Origin: Bordetella avium
Lineage (GTDB): Bacteria; Pseudomonadota; Gammaproteobacteria; Burkholderiales; Burkholderiaceae_B
Reading direction: 5' to 3'
Assembly: GCF_034424645.1 (NCBI RefSeq)
Contig: NZ_CP139969.1
Span: forward strand, 2,604,001-2,668,000
Length of the DNA stretch: 64,000 nt
Shown here: positions 17,235 through 30,555 of the stretch, one piece after another
Layout of the letters: every line of letters starts with the position of its first letter
Position numbering within the stretch: the first letter of the stretch is position 1
Notes under the pieces: model-generated
What the model was told of the DNA's origin: nothing
Seen by the model: the letters and a program-made list of their open reading frames with translations, nothing else
Databases searched by the model: none
Translations under genes and position numbers: made by a program

Positions 17235-18733
17235 TTACAGTTTCGAGACGGCAACGTGTTGCAGCAGGGCCTCAACCGAGACGTGCATCACGTCGGTAAA
17301 GGGCTTGGGATAGATCCCCATGTACAACACGGCGATCGCCATGACACCGAGAATCCAGAACTCACGGCGGTTCAGATCGGACATTTCACTAACGTGCGGG
17401 TTGGTGATGTCACCAAAGACCACGCGCTTGACCATCCAGAGCGAATACGAAGCCCCCAGAATCAGCGCGGTCGCGGCAAGCAGACCGACCCAGAAGTTGT
17501 GTTCGACGGCGCCCATGATGACCATGAATTCGCCCACGAAACCGCTGGTGGCCGGCAGACCGCTGTTGGCCATCGAGAAGAGCACGAAGAAGGTCGCGAA
17601 ACGCGGCATCACGTTGACCACGCCACCATAATCGGCGATGCGGCGGCTGTGCATGCGGTCATAAAGCACGCCAATACACAGGAACATGGCGCCAGACACG
17701 AAACCGTGGGAGATCATCTGCACGATGGCGCCTTCGACGCCGGCCGTGTTGAAGATAAAGAAACCCAGGGTAACGAAACCCATGTGGGCGACCGAGGAGT
17801 AGGCCACCAGCTTCTTCATGTCTTCTTGAACGATCGCCACCAGACCGATATAGATCACCGCGATGAGCGACAGCGCGATCATCAGGCCCGACAGGCTGTG
17901 CGAGGCATCGGGTGCGATCGGCAGCGAGAAGCGCAGAAACCCGTAGGCGCCCAGCTTGAGCATGATGGCGGCCAGCACCACCGAACCGCCCGTGGGCGCT
18001 TCGACGTGGGCATCGGGCAGCCAGGTATGCACCGGCCACATCGGCACCTTGACCGCAAAGGCCGCCAGCAGCGCGATGAAGATCAGGATCTGCGGCGTGT
18101 AGCCCAGCTTGGTTTGCTGCCAGGTCAGGATGTCGAACGAACCGCCCGACACATTCCAGAGATAGACAAACGCAACCAGGGTCAAGAGCGAACCCATCAG
18201 CGTGTAGAGGAAGAACTTGAACGCTGCGTAAACGCGGTTCGGTCCGCCCCACACGCCCACGATGATGTACATCGGGATCAGGGTCGCTTCAAAGAACACA
18301 TAAAACAGCAGGCCATCGAGCGCGCTGAACACGCCGACCATCAGCCCCGAGAGAATCAGGAAGGCGGCCATGTACTGCGGCACGCGGTTGGTGATGACTT
18401 CCCAGCCCGCCGCCACCACGATGATGGTGATGAAAGCCGTCAGCAGCACAAACCAGACGGAAATGCCGTCGACGCCGAGGTGATAGTTGACGTTGAAGGA
18501 CTCGATCCACGAGGCCTTCTCGACAAACTGCATCGCGGCGGTGGTTTTGTCGAAACCGGTATAGAGAGGAATGGTGACCAGGAAGCCAGCGACCGCGCCG
18601 ATCAGCGACAGCCCCCGCGTCAGGCAGGGACGGTCGTCCCGGCCGAGCGCCAGCACCAGCAGACCGAATACGATCGGGACAAAGATCGCAAGCGTGAGCC
18701 AGGGGAAATTGTTGGATGCCATTTCGCTTGCCA

Positions 18734-18737
<4 letters not shown>
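17235..18737 (-). CDS. nuoM: NADH-quinone oxidoreductase subunit M
   Basis: This antiporter-like proton-pumping subunit of complex I has about 500 residues and 14 hydrophobic helices. AFAVKVPMWPVHTWLPDAHVEAPTGGSV and KKLVAYSSVAHMGFV carry the conserved channel residues. The chosen ATG at 18737 overlaps the nuoL stop as ATGA; an ATG at 18722 (MASNNFPWL) is an alternative start that would shorten it by five residues. The open frame further upstream is antisense-like noise inside nuoL. Confidence 0.95.
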
Positions 18738-20749
<2,012 letters not shown>

Positions 20750-20766
20750 TTTCTTCCAATACCCCG

Positions 20767-21075
20767 TCAGCCCTTCAGGCGATCGAGATCGTCAACGTTG
20801 ATCGTGTTCAGGTTGCGGAACAGCAGCACCAGGATCGCCAGACCGATGGCGGCCTCGGCGGCGGCCACGGTCAGGATGAAGAACACGAACACCTGGCCGG
20901 CGGTGTCGCCGAACCAGCTGGAGAACGCCACGAAGTTCATGTTGACGGCCAAGAGCATCAGCTCGATGGACATCAGCAGAATGATCAGATTGCGGCGATT
21001 GAGGAAAATGCCAAAGATGCCGATGGCGAATAGGATCGCCCCGAGAATCAGGTAATGGGCCAGGGTAATGGTCAT
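20767..21075 (-). CDS. nuoK: NADH-quinone oxidoreductase subunit K
   Basis: This 102-residue, three-helix MrpC-like subunit of the complex I membrane arm includes the conserved membrane glutamates in [11 protein letters not shown] and [11 protein letters not shown], which are part of the proton path. The ATG at 21075 overlaps the nuoJ stop as ATGA. The longer open frame upstream on this strand overlaps nuoJ and is not real. Confidence 0.96.
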   Translation of the reverse strand: MTITLAHYLILGAILFAIGIFGIFLNRRNLIILLMSIELMLLAVNMNFVAFSSWFGDTAGQVFVFFILTVAAAEAAIGLAILVLLFRNLNTINVDDLDRLKG

Positions 21076-21704
21076 TGTTTTTCTCCTTGCTCGGCGGCAG
21101 TGCCCTGGGCGCGCTCGCTCTGGGCCTGCATCTTGACCATGCGGAAGCGATCCTTGGCGCGGACGCGGACGGCGGCGGCCGGATCGTTGTACTTGGCATC
21201 GCGGCGACGGCGCAGCGTCAGTGCAATCGCGGCAACCATGCCGACCAGCAGCAGCGCGGCGCCGACTTCGACGCCGAATACGTATTGCGTGTACATGGCT
21301 TCGCCCAGTGCGCGAGCGTTGTTGTAGTCGCCAGCCATCACGACTTGCGGACCGGCGTCGCCCCAGGTCGTGAACAGCACGAAGCCCATTTCGACCACCA
21401 TGATGCCACCGATGATCAGGCCCAGCGGCAGGTAGGTCTTCAGGCCGTGGCGCAGATGGTCGATGCGGATATCGAGCATCATCACGACAAACAGGAAGAG
21501 CACCATCACGGCGCCCACATAGACCAGCACCAGCAATAGCGCCAGGAACTCGGCGCCCAACAACATCCACAGCATGGCCGCGTTGGCGAATGCCAGGATG
21601 AGGTGCAGAACAGCCGTCACGGGGCTACGCGCGGTGATGACGCGAAACGCCGCCACCACCAGAACGAAGGCCAGTAAGTAGAACAGGACAGAAGTAAAAG
21701 TCAT
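21072..21704 (-). CDS. nuoJ: NADH-quinone oxidoreductase subunit J
   Basis: This 210-residue, five-helix MrpG-like subunit of the membrane arm shows the conserved stretch [25 protein letters not shown], which contains the pi-bulge helix of the family. The C-terminal ~40 residues are charged and cytoplasmic. It overlaps nuoK by an ATGA and lies 17 bases after nuoI. Confidence 0.95.
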   Translation of the reverse strand: MTFTSVLFYLLAFVLVVAAFRVITARSPVTAVLHLILAFANAAMLWMLLGAEFLALLLVLVYVGAVMVLFLFVVMMLDIRIDHLRHGLKTYLPLGLIIGGIMVVEMGFVLFTTWGDAGPQVVMAGDYNNARALGEAMYTQYVFGVEVGAALLLVGMVAAIALTLRRRRDAKYNDPAAAVRVRAKDRFRMVKMQAQSERAQGTAAEQGEKQ

Positions 21705-21721
21705 GGATCAGACCCTGGCGA

Positions 21722-22210
21722 TCAACGGTAAGGAGCGTCTTCGGCCCGGCGTTGGGCGATATCGGCTTCGTAGCGGTCGCCAACGGCGAGCAGCATGTCT
21801 TTGGTGAAATACAGATCGCCGCGCTTTTCGCCGTGGTACTCGTGAATATGCGTTTCCACGATGGAGTCCACCGGGCAGCTTTCTTCACAGAAGCCGCAGA
21901 AAATGCACTTGGTCAGATCGATGTCATAACGCGTGGTGCGGCGGGTGCCGTCCTCGCGCTGATCCGACTCGATCGTGATGGCCAGCGCAGGGCAGACCGC
22001 TTCACAGAGTTTGCAGGCGATACAGCGCTCTTCCCCGTTGGGGTAGCGGCGCAATGCGTGCAGGCCACGGAAACGCGGCGAAGCCGGCGTTTTCTCCGTG
22101 GGGTAGCGCAAGGTCATCTTGCGCTTGAAAAAGTACTTGCCCGTCAGGCGCATGCCCTTGAACAACTCGGTCAGCAGCAGGCTGCCGAAAAAATCCTTGA
22201 TCGCTTCCAT
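21722..22210 (-). CDS. nuoI: NADH-quinone oxidoreductase subunit I (two [4Fe-4S] clusters)
   Basis: This 162-residue ferredoxin-like subunit carries clusters N6a and N6b. Two motifs are visible: [14 protein letters not shown] and [14 protein letters not shown], each with four cysteines in the CxxCxxCxxxCP pattern. It passes electrons from the peripheral arm towards NuoB. The N-terminal helix [14 protein letters not shown] anchors it to the membrane arm. Confidence 0.97.
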   Translation of the reverse strand: MEAIKDFFGSLLLTELFKGMRLTGKYFFKRKMTLRYPTEKTPASPRFRGLHALRRYPNGEERCIACKLCEAVCPALAITIESDQREDGTRRTTRYDIDLTKCIFCGFCEESCPVDSIVETHIHEYHGEKRGDLYFTKDMLLAVGDRYEADIAQRRAEDAPYR

Positions 22211-22231
22211 ATCCAGCCTCGATCCGGCGCC

Positions 22232-23305
22232 TTAACGCCAAATATTCCAGGGCGTCTGCATCCAGATCGCCACGACGACCAGCCACACGCCGGTCAGCGG
22301 GATGAAGATTTTCCAGCCCAAACGCATGATCTGGTCATAGCGGTAACGCGGGAATGATGCGCGGAACCAGATGAACAGCGACACGACGAAGAAAGTCTTG
22401 ATGCCAAGCCAGATCCAGCCGGGAATCCAGTTCAACGGCGCAATGTCGATGGGCGACATCCAGCCACCGAGGAACATGATCGACGCCATCGCTGACAGCA
22501 AAATCATGTTGGCGTATTCGCCCAGGAAGAACAGGGCAAAAGCCATGCCCGAGTATTCGACCATGTGGCCGGCCACGATTTCCGACTCGCCTTCCACCAC
22601 GTCAAAGGGGTGACGGTTGGTTTCCGCCACGGCCGAGATCACATAGATCACGAACAGAGGCAGGAGCGGCAACCAGTTCCATGACAGGAAGGTCAGGCCA
22701 CGCTCGGCAAACCAGCCGCGGCCCTGGCCAAGAACGATTTCGTTCATGTTCAGGCTGCCGGACACCAGCAGCACCGTCACCAGCACAAAGCTGATGGCCA
22801 GCTCATACGACACCATCTGTGCCGAGGCGCGCAGCGCACCCAGGAAAGCGTACTTGGAGTTCGAGGCCCAACCGGCCACGATGACACCGTAGACGCCAAT
22901 CGAGGTGATCGCCATCACGTAGAGCAGACCGGCATTGACGTTGGCCAGCACGGCTTCCGGACCAAAGGGCACGACGGCCCAGGCCGCCAGCGCCGGCATC
23001 AAGGTCACGACAGGCGCGACGATGAACAGGATCTTGTTGGCCTGCGACGGGACCACCACTTCCTTGGTCAGCAGCTTGAACACGTCGGCAAAAGGCTGCA
23101 ACAGCCCCTTGAAGCCCACGCGATTGGGACCCAGGCGGACGTGCATCCAGCCGATCATCTTGCGTTCCCAGTACGTGAGATACGCCACGCACAGAATGAT
23201 GGGCACCGCGATGATCACAATCTTGATGATCGTCCAGACCACTAGCCAAGCCGTGGGACCGAGCAATGCCTGACCCTGGCTTTCAAGAACATTAAGCCAT
23301 TCCAT
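22232..23305 (-). CDS. nuoH: NADH-quinone oxidoreductase subunit H
   Basis: This 357-residue, roughly eight-helix subunit forms the quinone chamber together with NuoB and NuoD. The family motif [15 protein letters not shown] is present near residue 50, as are [20 protein letters not shown] and the loop ERKM, all conserved around the quinone site. Its start codon shares one base with the nuoG stop. Confidence 0.97.
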   Translation of the reverse strand: MEWLNVLESQGQALLGPTAWLVVWTIIKIVIIAVPIILCVAYLTYWERKMIGWMHVRLGPNRVGFKGLLQPFADVFKLLTKEVVVPSQANKILFIVAPVVTLMPALAAWAVVPFGPEAVLANVNAGLLYVMAITSIGVYGVIVAGWASNSKYAFLGALRASAQMVSYELAISFVLVTVLLVSGSLNMNEIVLGQGRGWFAERGLTFLSWNWLPLLPLFVIYVISAVAETNRHPFDVVEGESEIVAGHMVEYSGMAFALFFLGEYANMILLSAMASIMFLGGWMSPIDIAPLNWIPGWIWLGIKTFFVVSLFIWFRASFPRYRYDQIMRLGWKIFIPLTGVWLVVVAIWMQTPWNIWR

Positions 23306-25632
23306 CAGGCACGCTCCACGCTGATTTGACCAAAGGCACCGCCCAGAGCGGCAGTTTGAGCGAACGCGGCGGAAACCCGCACGGCATTGTCGGCCACCGC
23401 ATCATCTTGCGCGGTTTCGAGTTCGACCGCGCCTTGCGCCGAGGCGACACGCACCTTGACGCCTGCGGTCAGACCCAAGGCGGCCAAAGTACGGCCGTTC
23501 ATGCGAGCCTTGGGCGCGCGAGAAGCGAGATGTTCTTGCAGCGGCTCGGAACGGCGCACGATGGCATCGCTACGGTAGATCGGCACATCGGCCACGCGCT
23601 CCAGCGCACCGGCGGGCTGACCCAGACCGATGGCTGCCGAGATCGCATTGGACAGGCGGCCTTCAACACCGCCGGCCAGCGCGGCATCACGCACGGATTC
23701 CGAGGTTTCATCGTCGAAACCGGCCAGATGCAGCACATTGCCCAGCACACGCAACACCTTCCAGCCCGGGCGGGTCTGGCCGTAAGGCGTGACCGTACCC
23801 TTGAAGCTCTGCGCCACGCCCGCGGCGTTGACATAGGTGCCCGAGGTTTCCGTAAATGGCGCAACCGGCAACATCACATCGGCCCAGGCTTCGGCGGAAG
23901 ACCGATAGGACGTCAGCGCGACGGCGAACTGCGCGCCCTTCAAGGCGGCCAGTGCCTGCGGACCGTTATCGGCATCCAGCAAGGGCTCGGCGTGCAGCAC
24001 GATATAAGCCTTCAGGGGTTCGGCCAGCATCTGGGCGGCGGTCTTGCCGCCACGGCCCGGCACGGCGCCGGCCAAATAACCGCCCACCGTGTTGCCGCCT
24101 GCAGTCAGGAAACCGAACTTGGCTCCCGCCAGGTCTGCCACCGCGCGGCCATTGGCAGCCAGCGTGGAAGCATTGGGCGCGGCCACCGCCAGATTGCCCA
24201 TCAGCACGGCCGTATTGCCACCCGAAGCCAGGCTGGCGGCGATGCGCTTGGCATCTTCGCCCGGCGTGACCGAGGCGAACTCGGCCGGCACGGCGGCCTG
24301 CTTGATCTGGGCCAGCGCCACGACCACTTCGGCCAGACCGCGAGCCAGCTCCGAGGGAGCCAGCGTCAGGCGGGCAGCCACGGGCAGCAGCGGATCATCG
24401 GCCGAGCTATCAAGTAGCAGCACCTGCGTGCCACGCTTGACGGCCTGGCGCAGACGCTGAGCCATCAGGGGATGATCTTTGCGCAGGAAGGAACCGATCA
24501 CCAGGACGCGGTCCAGATTATCCAGCTCGGCCACCGGCATGCCCAGCCACGGCGCGCCCGACAGCGCGGCGTCGAAGCTGGCGTCGGTCTGGCGCAGGCG
24601 GAAGTCGATGTTTTCGGAGCCCAGAGCGCGCGTCAGGCGAGCCAGCAGCGAGAACTCTTCCGTGGTGGCATAGTCGGTGGCGAGCGCGCCGATCTGACCG
24701 GCGCCAAAGCCTTCGCGCACTCGCGACAGGCCCTGAGCAACAGCCTGCAAGGCATCAGCCCAGGAGGCCTCTTGCCACTTGCCGTCAGCGCCCTTGATCA
24801 TCGGCGCCGCCAAACGGTCTTCGCTGTTCAGACCCTCGTAGGAGAAACGGTCACGATCGCTGATCCAGCACTCGTTGACGTCTTCATTCTCGAAGGGAAC
24901 CACGCGCAGAACACGGTCGCCCTTGACCTGGACAACCAGGTTGGCGCCGACGCTGTCATGCGGGCTGACGGAGCGGCGGCGAGCCAGCTCCCAGGTGCGG
25001 GCGCTGTAGCGGAAAGGCTTGGAGGTCAGCGCGCCAACCGGGCAGATGTCGATCATATTGCCCGACAGCTCGGACTCGATCGAACGACCCACGAAGGAAG
25101 TGATTTCGGAATGCTCGCCACGATTGAGCATACCCAGCTCCATCATGCCGCCGATCTCCTGGCCGAAGCGCACGCAACGGGTACAGTGAATGCAACGCGA
25201 CATTTCCTCGGCCGACACCAGCGGGCCCAGGTCTTTGTGGAAAACCACGCGCTTTTCCTCGTGATAACGCGAGGACGAACCGCCGTAGCCCACCGCCAGA
25301 TCCTGGAGCTGGCATTCGCCGCCCTGATCGCAGATCGGGCAGTCGAGGGGGTGATTGATGAGGAGGAATTCCATGACCGACTTCTGGGCGGCACGGGCCT
25401 TCTCGGAGCAGGTATGCACCACCATGCCATTGGTCACGGGGGTGGCGCAGGCCGGCAGCGCCTTAGGCGCCTTTTCCACTTCAACCAGGCACATCCGGCA
25501 GTTGGCCGCGATGGACAGTTTCTTGTGGTAGCAGAAATGCGGCACGTACAGCCCGATCTTCTGGGCCGCATGCATCACCATGCTACCTTCGGGCACTTCG
25601 ACTTTATTGCCGTCGACGGTTAGTTCAACCAT
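23305..25632 (-). CDS. nuoG: NADH-quinone oxidoreductase subunit G
   Basis: This is the 775-residue, 75-kDa-type subunit of the peripheral arm. The N-terminal [2Fe-2S] ligands C34, C45, C48 and C62 are visible, followed by the His-Cys cluster motif [18 protein letters not shown] and the [16 protein letters not shown] ferredoxin-like motif. The C-terminal two thirds is a molybdopterin-oxidoreductase-like domain that no longer binds the cofactor. Its length is normal for the betaproteobacterial form. Confidence 0.96.
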   Translation of the reverse strand: MVELTVDGNKVEVPEGSMVMHAAQKIGLYVPHFCYHKKLSIAANCRMCLVEVEKAPKALPACATPVTNGMVVHTCSEKARAAQKSVMEFLLINHPLDCPICDQGGECQLQDLAVGYGGSSSRYHEEKRVVFHKDLGPLVSAEEMSRCIHCTRCVRFGQEIGGMMELGMLNRGEHSEITSFVGRSIESELSGNMIDICPVGALTSKPFRYSARTWELARRRSVSPHDSVGANLVVQVKGDRVLRVVPFENEDVNECWISDRDRFSYEGLNSEDRLAAPMIKGADGKWQEASWADALQAVAQGLSRVREGFGAGQIGALATDYATTEEFSLLARLTRALGSENIDFRLRQTDASFDAALSGAPWLGMPVAELDNLDRVLVIGSFLRKDHPLMAQRLRQAVKRGTQVLLLDSSADDPLLPVAARLTLAPSELARGLAEVVVALAQIKQAAVPAEFASVTPGEDAKRIAASLASGGNTAVLMGNLAVAAPNASTLAANGRAVADLAGAKFGFLTAGGNTVGGYLAGAVPGRGGKTAAQMLAEPLKAYIVLHAEPLLDADNGPQALAALKGAQFAVALTSYRSSAEAWADVMLPVAPFTETSGTYVNAAGVAQSFKGTVTPYGQTRPGWKVLRVLGNVLHLAGFDDETSESVRDAALAGGVEGRLSNAISAAIGLGQPAGALERVADVPIYRSDAIVRRSEPLQEHLASRAPKARMNGRTLAALGLTAGVKVRVASAQGAVELETAQDDAVADNAVRVSAAFAQTAALGGAFGQISVERA

Positions 25633-25647
25633 TGCTGTTCCTGAGAC

Positions 25648-27015
25648 CTACAGATATTGCGGGACCACACAAGACTTGTGCTCGATGTGGTGCGCGAATT
25701 CGTCGCGAAAATGCTTGATGAAGCTGCGTACCGGCATGGCTGCGGCGTCACCCAGCGCGCAAATGGTGCGGCCCATGATGTTGCCGGCCACGGTGTCCAG
25801 CATGTCCAGATCCTCGGCCCGGCCTTGGCCGGTCTCGATGCGGTGGACCATGCGGTACAGCCAGCCCGTGCCTTCGCGGCAAGGCGTGCATTGACCGCAG
25901 CTTTCTTCAAAATAGAAGTACGACAGACGCAGCAGGGATTTGACCATGCAGCGGGTCTCGTCCATGACGATGACCGCGCCCGAACCCAGCATGGAGCCCG
26001 CCTTGGCGATGGAGTCATAGTCCATCGTGCATTCCATGATGATGTCGGCAGGCAACACCGGGGCGCTCGACCCGCCGGGGATCACCGCCTTGAGCTTCTT
26101 GCCGCCGCGCATGCCGCCCGCGAGCTCCAACAGCTTGGAGAACGGCGTGCCCATCGGAATTTCGTAGTTGCCCGGACGCTCGACATCGCCCGTGATCGAA
26201 AAGATCTTGGTGCCGCCGTTATTGGGCTTGCCTACCTCGAGATAGGCCTGGCCGCCATTGCGGATGATCCAGGGCACCGCCGCGAAGGTCTCGGTGTTAT
26301 TGATGGTGGTGGGCTTGCCGTACAGACCGAAGCTGGCCGGGAACGGCGGCTTAAAGCGCGGCTGCCCCTTCTTGCCTTCCAGCGATTCCAGCAAGGCCGT
26401 TTCTTCGCCGCAGATATAGGCGCCGTAGCCGTGGAAAGCGTGCAACTGGAAGTTAAAGTCCGAACCCAGCAGCTTATCGCCCAGGAAGCCGGCGGCGCGC
26501 GCCTCTTCGAGCGCCTCTTCGAAGCGCTCGTAGACTTCGAAGATTTCGCCGTGGATGTAGTTATAGCCGACGCTGATGCCCATCGCATAGGCGGCGATGG
26601 CCATGCCTTCGATCACGATGTGCGGATTAAAGCGCAGAATGTCGCGATCTTTGAACGTACCCGGCTCGCCCTCATCCGAATTACAGACCAGATACTTCTG
26701 GCCCGGAAAGGCGCGCGGCATGAAGCTCCACTTCAGGCCGGTCGGAAAGCCCGCGCCGCCACGGCCGCGCAGACCCGAGGCTTTCACCTCGGCGATGACG
26801 TCTTCCGGCTTCATGCCGGTGGTCAGGATTTTGCGCAGGGCTTCGTAGCCGCCGCGCTTGACGTATTCGGCCAGGCGCCAGTTGTCGCCATCCAGGCCTT
26901 CCAAAATTTGCGGACCGATATGACGGCCGTGGAAGATCATGGAAGTGGACAGATCGGCGCCGGGGTTGGCGGTCAAGCCAGTACCCATCTGCTTGAACAA
27001 TTCCAGCGTGTTCAT
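25648..27015 (-). CDS. nuoF: NADH-quinone oxidoreductase subunit F (FMN, NADH site)
   Basis: This 455-residue subunit oxidises NADH. The NADH-binding loop is [16 protein letters not shown], the FMN region contains [13 protein letters not shown], and the N3 [4Fe-4S] ligands are in [15 protein letters not shown] plus a later cysteine in TICALGD. It overlaps nuoE by four bases (ATGA). The order E-F-G is conserved. Confidence 0.97.
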   Translation of the reverse strand: MNTLELFKQMGTGLTANPGADLSTSMIFHGRHIGPQILEGLDGDNWRLAEYVKRGGYEALRKILTTGMKPEDVIAEVKASGLRGRGGAGFPTGLKWSFMPRAFPGQKYLVCNSDEGEPGTFKDRDILRFNPHIVIEGMAIAAYAMGISVGYNYIHGEIFEVYERFEEALEEARAAGFLGDKLLGSDFNFQLHAFHGYGAYICGEETALLESLEGKKGQPRFKPPFPASFGLYGKPTTINNTETFAAVPWIIRNGGQAYLEVGKPNNGGTKIFSITGDVERPGNYEIPMGTPFSKLLELAGGMRGGKKLKAVIPGGSSAPVLPADIIMECTMDYDSIAKAGSMLGSGAVIVMDETRCMVKSLLRLSYFYFEESCGQCTPCREGTGWLYRMVHRIETGQGRAEDLDMLDTVAGNIMGRTICALGDAAAMPVRSFIKHFRDEFAHHIEHKSCVVPQYL

Positions 27016-27506
27016 GCCGGCTCTCCTTGCGACTTCAGGCCGTCAACCAGGGCATCGAGCTTCTGCTCCGACATGCGCACACACATATGCTTGTTATTGA
27101 CGATGAGCACCGGGGCATCGCCGCAAGCGCCCATGCACTCGCCCTCGATCAGGGTGAATTTGCCGTCGGCGGTGGTCTCGCGGTAGCCCACGCCCAGCTT
27201 GCGCTTGAGATACTCGCCCGCCTTTTCGCCGTCGCGCAAGGCACAGGGCAAATTGGTGCAGACAGCGATCTTGTGAACGCCAACGGGTTTGACGTCGAAC
27301 ATGTTGTAGAACGTGGCGACTTCCTGAACCGCGATAGGCGCGACGCCAATGTACTTGGCCACGTCTTCGATGATTTCAGCAGACAACCAGCCCTTCTCTT
27401 CTTGCGCGATGGCAAGCGAAGCCATGATGGCCGACTGCCTCTGGTCGGCCGGGAACTTCGCGAGTTCGCGGTCGATCTTCTGGTAGGCCTGTGCGGAAAG
27501 CAGCAT
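27012..27506 (-). CDS. nuoE: NADH-quinone oxidoreductase subunit E ([2Fe-2S])
   Basis: This 164-residue, thioredoxin-fold subunit is the 24-kDa type and carries cluster N1a. The ligands C83, C88, C124 and C128 are visible in AVCTNLPC and [12 protein letters not shown]. It pairs with NuoF at the tip of the peripheral arm and is followed by nuoF with an ATGA overlap. Confidence 0.97.
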   Translation of the reverse strand: MLLSAQAYQKIDRELAKFPADQRQSAIMASLAIAQEEKGWLSAEIIEDVAKYIGVAPIAVQEVATFYNMFDVKPVGVHKIAVCTNLPCALRDGEKAGEYLKRKLGVGYRETTADGKFTLIEGECMGACGDAPVLIVNNKHMCVRMSEQKLDALVDGLKSQGEPA

Positions 27507-27547
27507 AGTTTGAATCCGGATTTATGCGGGCGCTCTAGACTGATAAA

Positions 27548-28804
27548 TCAGCGGTCGATTTCGCCGAAAACGATGTCCTGTGTGCCGATGATGGTGACGG
27601 CGTCGGCGATCATGTGGCCGCGCGACATCTCATCCAGCGATTGCAGGTGGGCAAAACCGGGCGCCCGAATTTTCAGGCGGTAAGGTTTGTTGGCGCCATC
27701 GGACACCAGATAGATGCCGAATTCGCCTTTCGGGTGCTCCACCGCGGCATAGGCTTCGCCGGGAGGAACATGGAAACCCTCGGTGAAGAGCTTGAAATGG
27801 TGGATCAACTCCTCCATGTTGCTCTTCATGGCCTCGCGCTTGGGCGGGGCGATTTTGTGGTTCTCGATCATGACCGGGCCGGGGTTGTTGCGCAGCCACT
27901 CGACGCACTGGCGGATGATGCGGTTGCTTTCGCGCAACTCGGCCACACGCACCAGATAACGGTCATAGCAATCGCCGTTCACGCCGACGGGCACGTCGAA
28001 GTCCATCAAATCATAGACTTCATAAGGCTGCGTCTTGCGTAGATCCCAGGCCACGCCCGAACCGCGCAACATGGGGCCAGTAAAGCCCAGCGCCTTGGCG
28101 CGATCGGGATCGACCACGCCGATACCGACCAGACGCTGCTTCCAGATGCGGTTGTCGGTGAGCAGCGTTTCGTACTCATCGACACAGGCCGGGAAGCGAT
28201 TGGTGAAGTCTTCGATGAAGTCCAGCAAGGAGCCCGAACGCGCGTCGTTCATGGCGCGCAGTTCTTTGTCGCTGCGATACTTGCTGGTCTCGCCGTACTG
28301 GGCCATGGTGTCCGGCAGATCGCGGTAGACACCGCCCGGCCGGTAATAGGCCGCATGCATGCGCGCGCCCGAGACCGCTTCATAGCAGTCCATCAGGTCT
28401 TCGCGCTCGCGGAAGGCGTACAGAAACACCGCCATGGCGCCCACGTCCAGCGCGTGCGAACCCAGCGACATCAGATGATTCAGGATGCGGGTAATTTCAT
28501 CGAACATCACGCGGATGTATTGCGCGCGCAGCGGCGCTTCGACACCCAGCATTTTTTCGATGGCCATGACGTAAGCGTGCTCATTGCACATCATGGACAC
28601 GTAATCCAGGCGGTCCATATAGGGCAGCGCCTGAATAAAGGTTTTGTGTTCAGCCAGCTTTTCGGTGCCGCGATGCAGCAGGCCGATATGCGGATCGGCG
28701 CGCTGAATCACTTCGCCGTCCAGTTCGAGCACCAGGCGCAACACACCGTGGGCGGCCGGGTGCTGCGGGCCGAAGTTAAGCGTGTAGTTCTTGATTTCTG
28801 CCAT
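27548..28804 (-). CDS. nuoD: NADH-quinone oxidoreductase subunit D
   Basis: This 418-residue subunit of the 49-kDa type is related to hydrogenase large subunits and lines the quinone cavity with NuoB and NuoH. The N-terminal [21 protein letters not shown] loop holds the histidine near the quinone head group, and [14 protein letters not shown] follows. It starts three bases after the nuoC stop. Confidence 0.97.
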   Translation of the reverse strand: MAEIKNYTLNFGPQHPAAHGVLRLVLELDGEVIQRADPHIGLLHRGTEKLAEHKTFIQALPYMDRLDYVSMMCNEHAYVMAIEKMLGVEAPLRAQYIRVMFDEITRILNHLMSLGSHALDVGAMAVFLYAFREREDLMDCYEAVSGARMHAAYYRPGGVYRDLPDTMAQYGETSKYRSDKELRAMNDARSGSLLDFIEDFTNRFPACVDEYETLLTDNRIWKQRLVGIGVVDPDRAKALGFTGPMLRGSGVAWDLRKTQPYEVYDLMDFDVPVGVNGDCYDRYLVRVAELRESNRIIRQCVEWLRNNPGPVMIENHKIAPPKREAMKSNMEELIHHFKLFTEGFHVPPGEAYAAVEHPKGEFGIYLVSDGANKPYRLKIRAPGFAHLQSLDEMSRGHMIADAVTIIGTQDIVFGEIDR

Positions 28805-28806
28805 GA

Positions 28807-29427
28807 TTAACGCCCCATGCCGTAAGAGGATTCACGAACGATGCGCGGCGTGATTTCACGCGGATCGATCGTGACCGGCTGGTAAATGACGCGCTTTTGC
28901 TCGGGGTCGTAGCGCATTTCCACGGTGCCCGAGAGCGGGAAGTCTTTGCGAAACGGATGCCCGATGAAGCCGTAGTCGGTCAGGATGCGGCGCAGATCCG
29001 GATGGCCTTCAAACACGATGCCATAGAGGTCGAACGCTTCGCGCTCATACCAATTCACGCCAGGCCAGCACTCGATCAGCGACGCGACGATGGGAAACTC
29101 TTCATCGACCGCGTAGGTGCGCACGCGCAAACGCCAATTGTGTTCAATCGACAGCAAATGGATCACCACGGCAAAACGGCCAGGCCGCGCTGGCTCGTCG
29201 TGGGCATTGGCATGGCTGCCATCGCCCCAAGTCTGGTAATCCATCCCACAGAGGTCGATACAGCTTTCAAACCGCAGGCCAGCGTCCGTGCGCAACTTGT
29301 TGCACACCGTCAGCCATTGATCGGCCGGCACTTCGAGCGTCAGTTCGCCGAGCGCTTCGGTCAGGGCGATATCCTGGCCGAGTGTGGCCTGCAGGTTGTT
29401 TTTCAGGGTTTCGAGCCTGGTCATCAT
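28807..29427 (-). CDS. nuoC: NADH-quinone oxidoreductase subunit C
   Basis: This 206-residue, 30-kDa-type peripheral-arm subunit has no cofactor. The family signature [29 protein letters not shown] is present at about residues 125-155. It starts with two ATG codons (29427 and 29424), and either could be used. NuoC and NuoD are separate here, unlike the fused NuoCD of enterobacteria. Confidence 0.96.
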   Translation of the reverse strand: MMTRLETLKNNLQATLGQDIALTEALGELTLEVPADQWLTVCNKLRTDAGLRFESCIDLCGMDYQTWGDGSHANAHDEPARPGRFAVVIHLLSIEHNWRLRVRTYAVDEEFPIVASLIECWPGVNWYEREAFDLYGIVFEGHPDLRRILTDYGFIGHPFRKDFPLSGTVEMRYDPEQKRVIYQPVTIDPREITPRIVRESSYGMGR

Positions 29428-29460
29428 CTTTTACGCATTGGTAAACCGGTACTGCTACGC

Positions 29461-29500
29461 CGCGCTAGGCCGCGAACGGCCTGCGCCATGGCCTAGCGCG
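29461..29500. repeat. Perfect inverted repeat spanning the nuoB stop
   Basis: CGCGCTAGGCC at 29461-29471 and GGCCTAGCGCG at 29490-29500 form an 11-base-pair perfect stem with an 18-base loop. It covers the nuoB stop codon and part of the nuoB-nuoC gap. With no T-run it is more likely an mRNA-stabilising or processing structure than a terminator. Confidence 0.6.
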
Positions 29501-29969
29501 CGATCGTGTTGGTCAGGCGGATCTTGTTCTGCATTTGCAGCAGACCATAAACCAGCGCCTCGGCCGTGGGCGGGCATCCGGGGACGTAGACGTCAACCGG
29601 CACAATGCGGTCGCAACCCCGCACCACTGAGTAGGAGTAGTGGTAGTAGCCGCCGCCATTGGCACAGGAGCCCATCGAAACCACCCAGCGCGGTTCCGGC
29701 ATCTGGTCATAGACCTTGCGCAGCGCCGGACCCATCTTGTTGCACAGCGTGCCGGCCACGATCATCAGATCGGACTGGCGCGGGCTGGGGCGGAAAATAA
29801 TCCCGAATTGGTCAAGGTCATAACGGGCGGCGCCCGCATGCATCATTTCCACCGCGCAACAGGCCAGACCAAAGGTCATGGGCCACATCGAACCGGTTTT
29901 TGCCCAGTTGATGAATTTATCAGCGCTGGTGGTAATAAAACCTTGTTTAAGAATACCGTCAATAGCCAT
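29493..29969 (-). CDS. nuoB: NADH-quinone oxidoreductase subunit B (cluster N2)
   Basis: This 158-residue subunit carries N2, the cluster that reduces quinone. Its ligands are the tandem C37-C38 in [13 protein letters not shown]102 in [12 protein letters not shown] and C132 in [13 protein letters not shown]. The length matches the betaproteobacterial form. It follows nuoA by 30 bases. Confidence 0.97.
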   Translation of the reverse strand: MAIDGILKQGFITTSADKFINWAKTGSMWPMTFGLACCAVEMMHAGAARYDLDQFGIIFRPSPRQSDLMIVAGTLCNKMGPALRKVYDQMPEPRWVVSMGSCANGGGYYHYSYSVVRGCDRIVPVDVYVPGCPPTAEALVYGLLQMQNKIRLTNTIAR

Positions 29970-29999
29970 ATTCGTCTCTGCTAGCGTGCGAGGAGAGTG

Positions 30000-30359
30000 T
30001 TACTCCCAATCCAGCGCGCCCTTCTTCCATTCGTAGATGAAACCGACCGTCAAAACGGCCAGGAAGACCATTACCGTCCAGAAACCCACCAATCCAACCG
30101 TACCCTGAGCAATCGCCCAAGGGAACAAGAAAGCGATTTCCAGGTCAAAGAGGATAAAGAGGATGGCCACCAGGTAATAGCGCACATCAAATTTCATGCG
30201 CGCGTCTTCAAAGGCCTCGAAACCGCACTCATAGGGAGAGAGCTTCTCAGCATAGGGACGTCGCGGCCCAAGGAGAGAGCCGGCCGTAATCAGCGCGAAG
30301 CCGATCAAGGTGGCTACGGCGATAAACAGCAGGACGGGAAAATACTGTTGCAGGTTCAT
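30000..30359 (-). CDS. nuoA: NADH-quinone oxidoreductase subunit A
   Basis: This 119-residue, three-helix subunit of the membrane arm shows the conserved [20 protein letters not shown] loop, which includes the cysteine near the quinone tunnel, and the acidic [11 protein letters not shown] helix. It is the first gene of the nuo operon, with a candidate promoter about 35 bases upstream. Confidence 0.96.
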   Translation of the reverse strand: MNLQQYFPVLLFIAVATLIGFALITAGSLLGPRRPYAEKLSPYECGFEAFEDARMKFDVRYYLVAILFILFDLEIAFLFPWAIAQGTVGLVGFWTVMVFLAVLTVGFIYEWKKGALDWE

Positions 30360-30391
30360 TCAGGGCGTCCGTCAAATGCGCAAACCTTCAG

Positions 30392-30400
30392 ATTGTAGCA
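30392..30400 (-). promoter_or_regulatory. Candidate extended -10 promoter of the nuo operon
   Basis: On the minus strand TGC immediately precedes TACAAT (30397 to 30392), an extended -10 element matching TATAAT at five bases. No good -35 is present at the right distance, which extended -10 promoters tolerate. Transcription would start near 30385, giving a leader of about 25 bases. Inference only. Confidence 0.45.
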
Positions 30401-30461
30401 TTTACACGGTTACTTCCGGCTGAACTCTATAGGCTGGAGAAGGTATTCCAAGAAGAAAAAA

Positions 30462-30487
30462 GCCACCCAAAAGGGTGGCTTTTTTTT
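30462..30487 (-). terminator. Terminator downstream of the porin gene (bidirectional-looking)
   Basis: GCCACCC at 30462-30468 and GGGTGGC at 30473-30479 form a perfect seven-base-pair stem with a four-base loop. Runs of A before it and T after it mean both strands show a U-tract. It lies 69 bases after the porin stop and upstream of the nuo promoter, insulating the operon from porin transcription. Confidence 0.9.
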
Positions 30488-30555
30488 AAACAGACAGGGC
30501 GAAGGACTGTCTGTTTACGCTTTAAGTGCGAGCGGGGATAAATCCCCGCAAGCCA

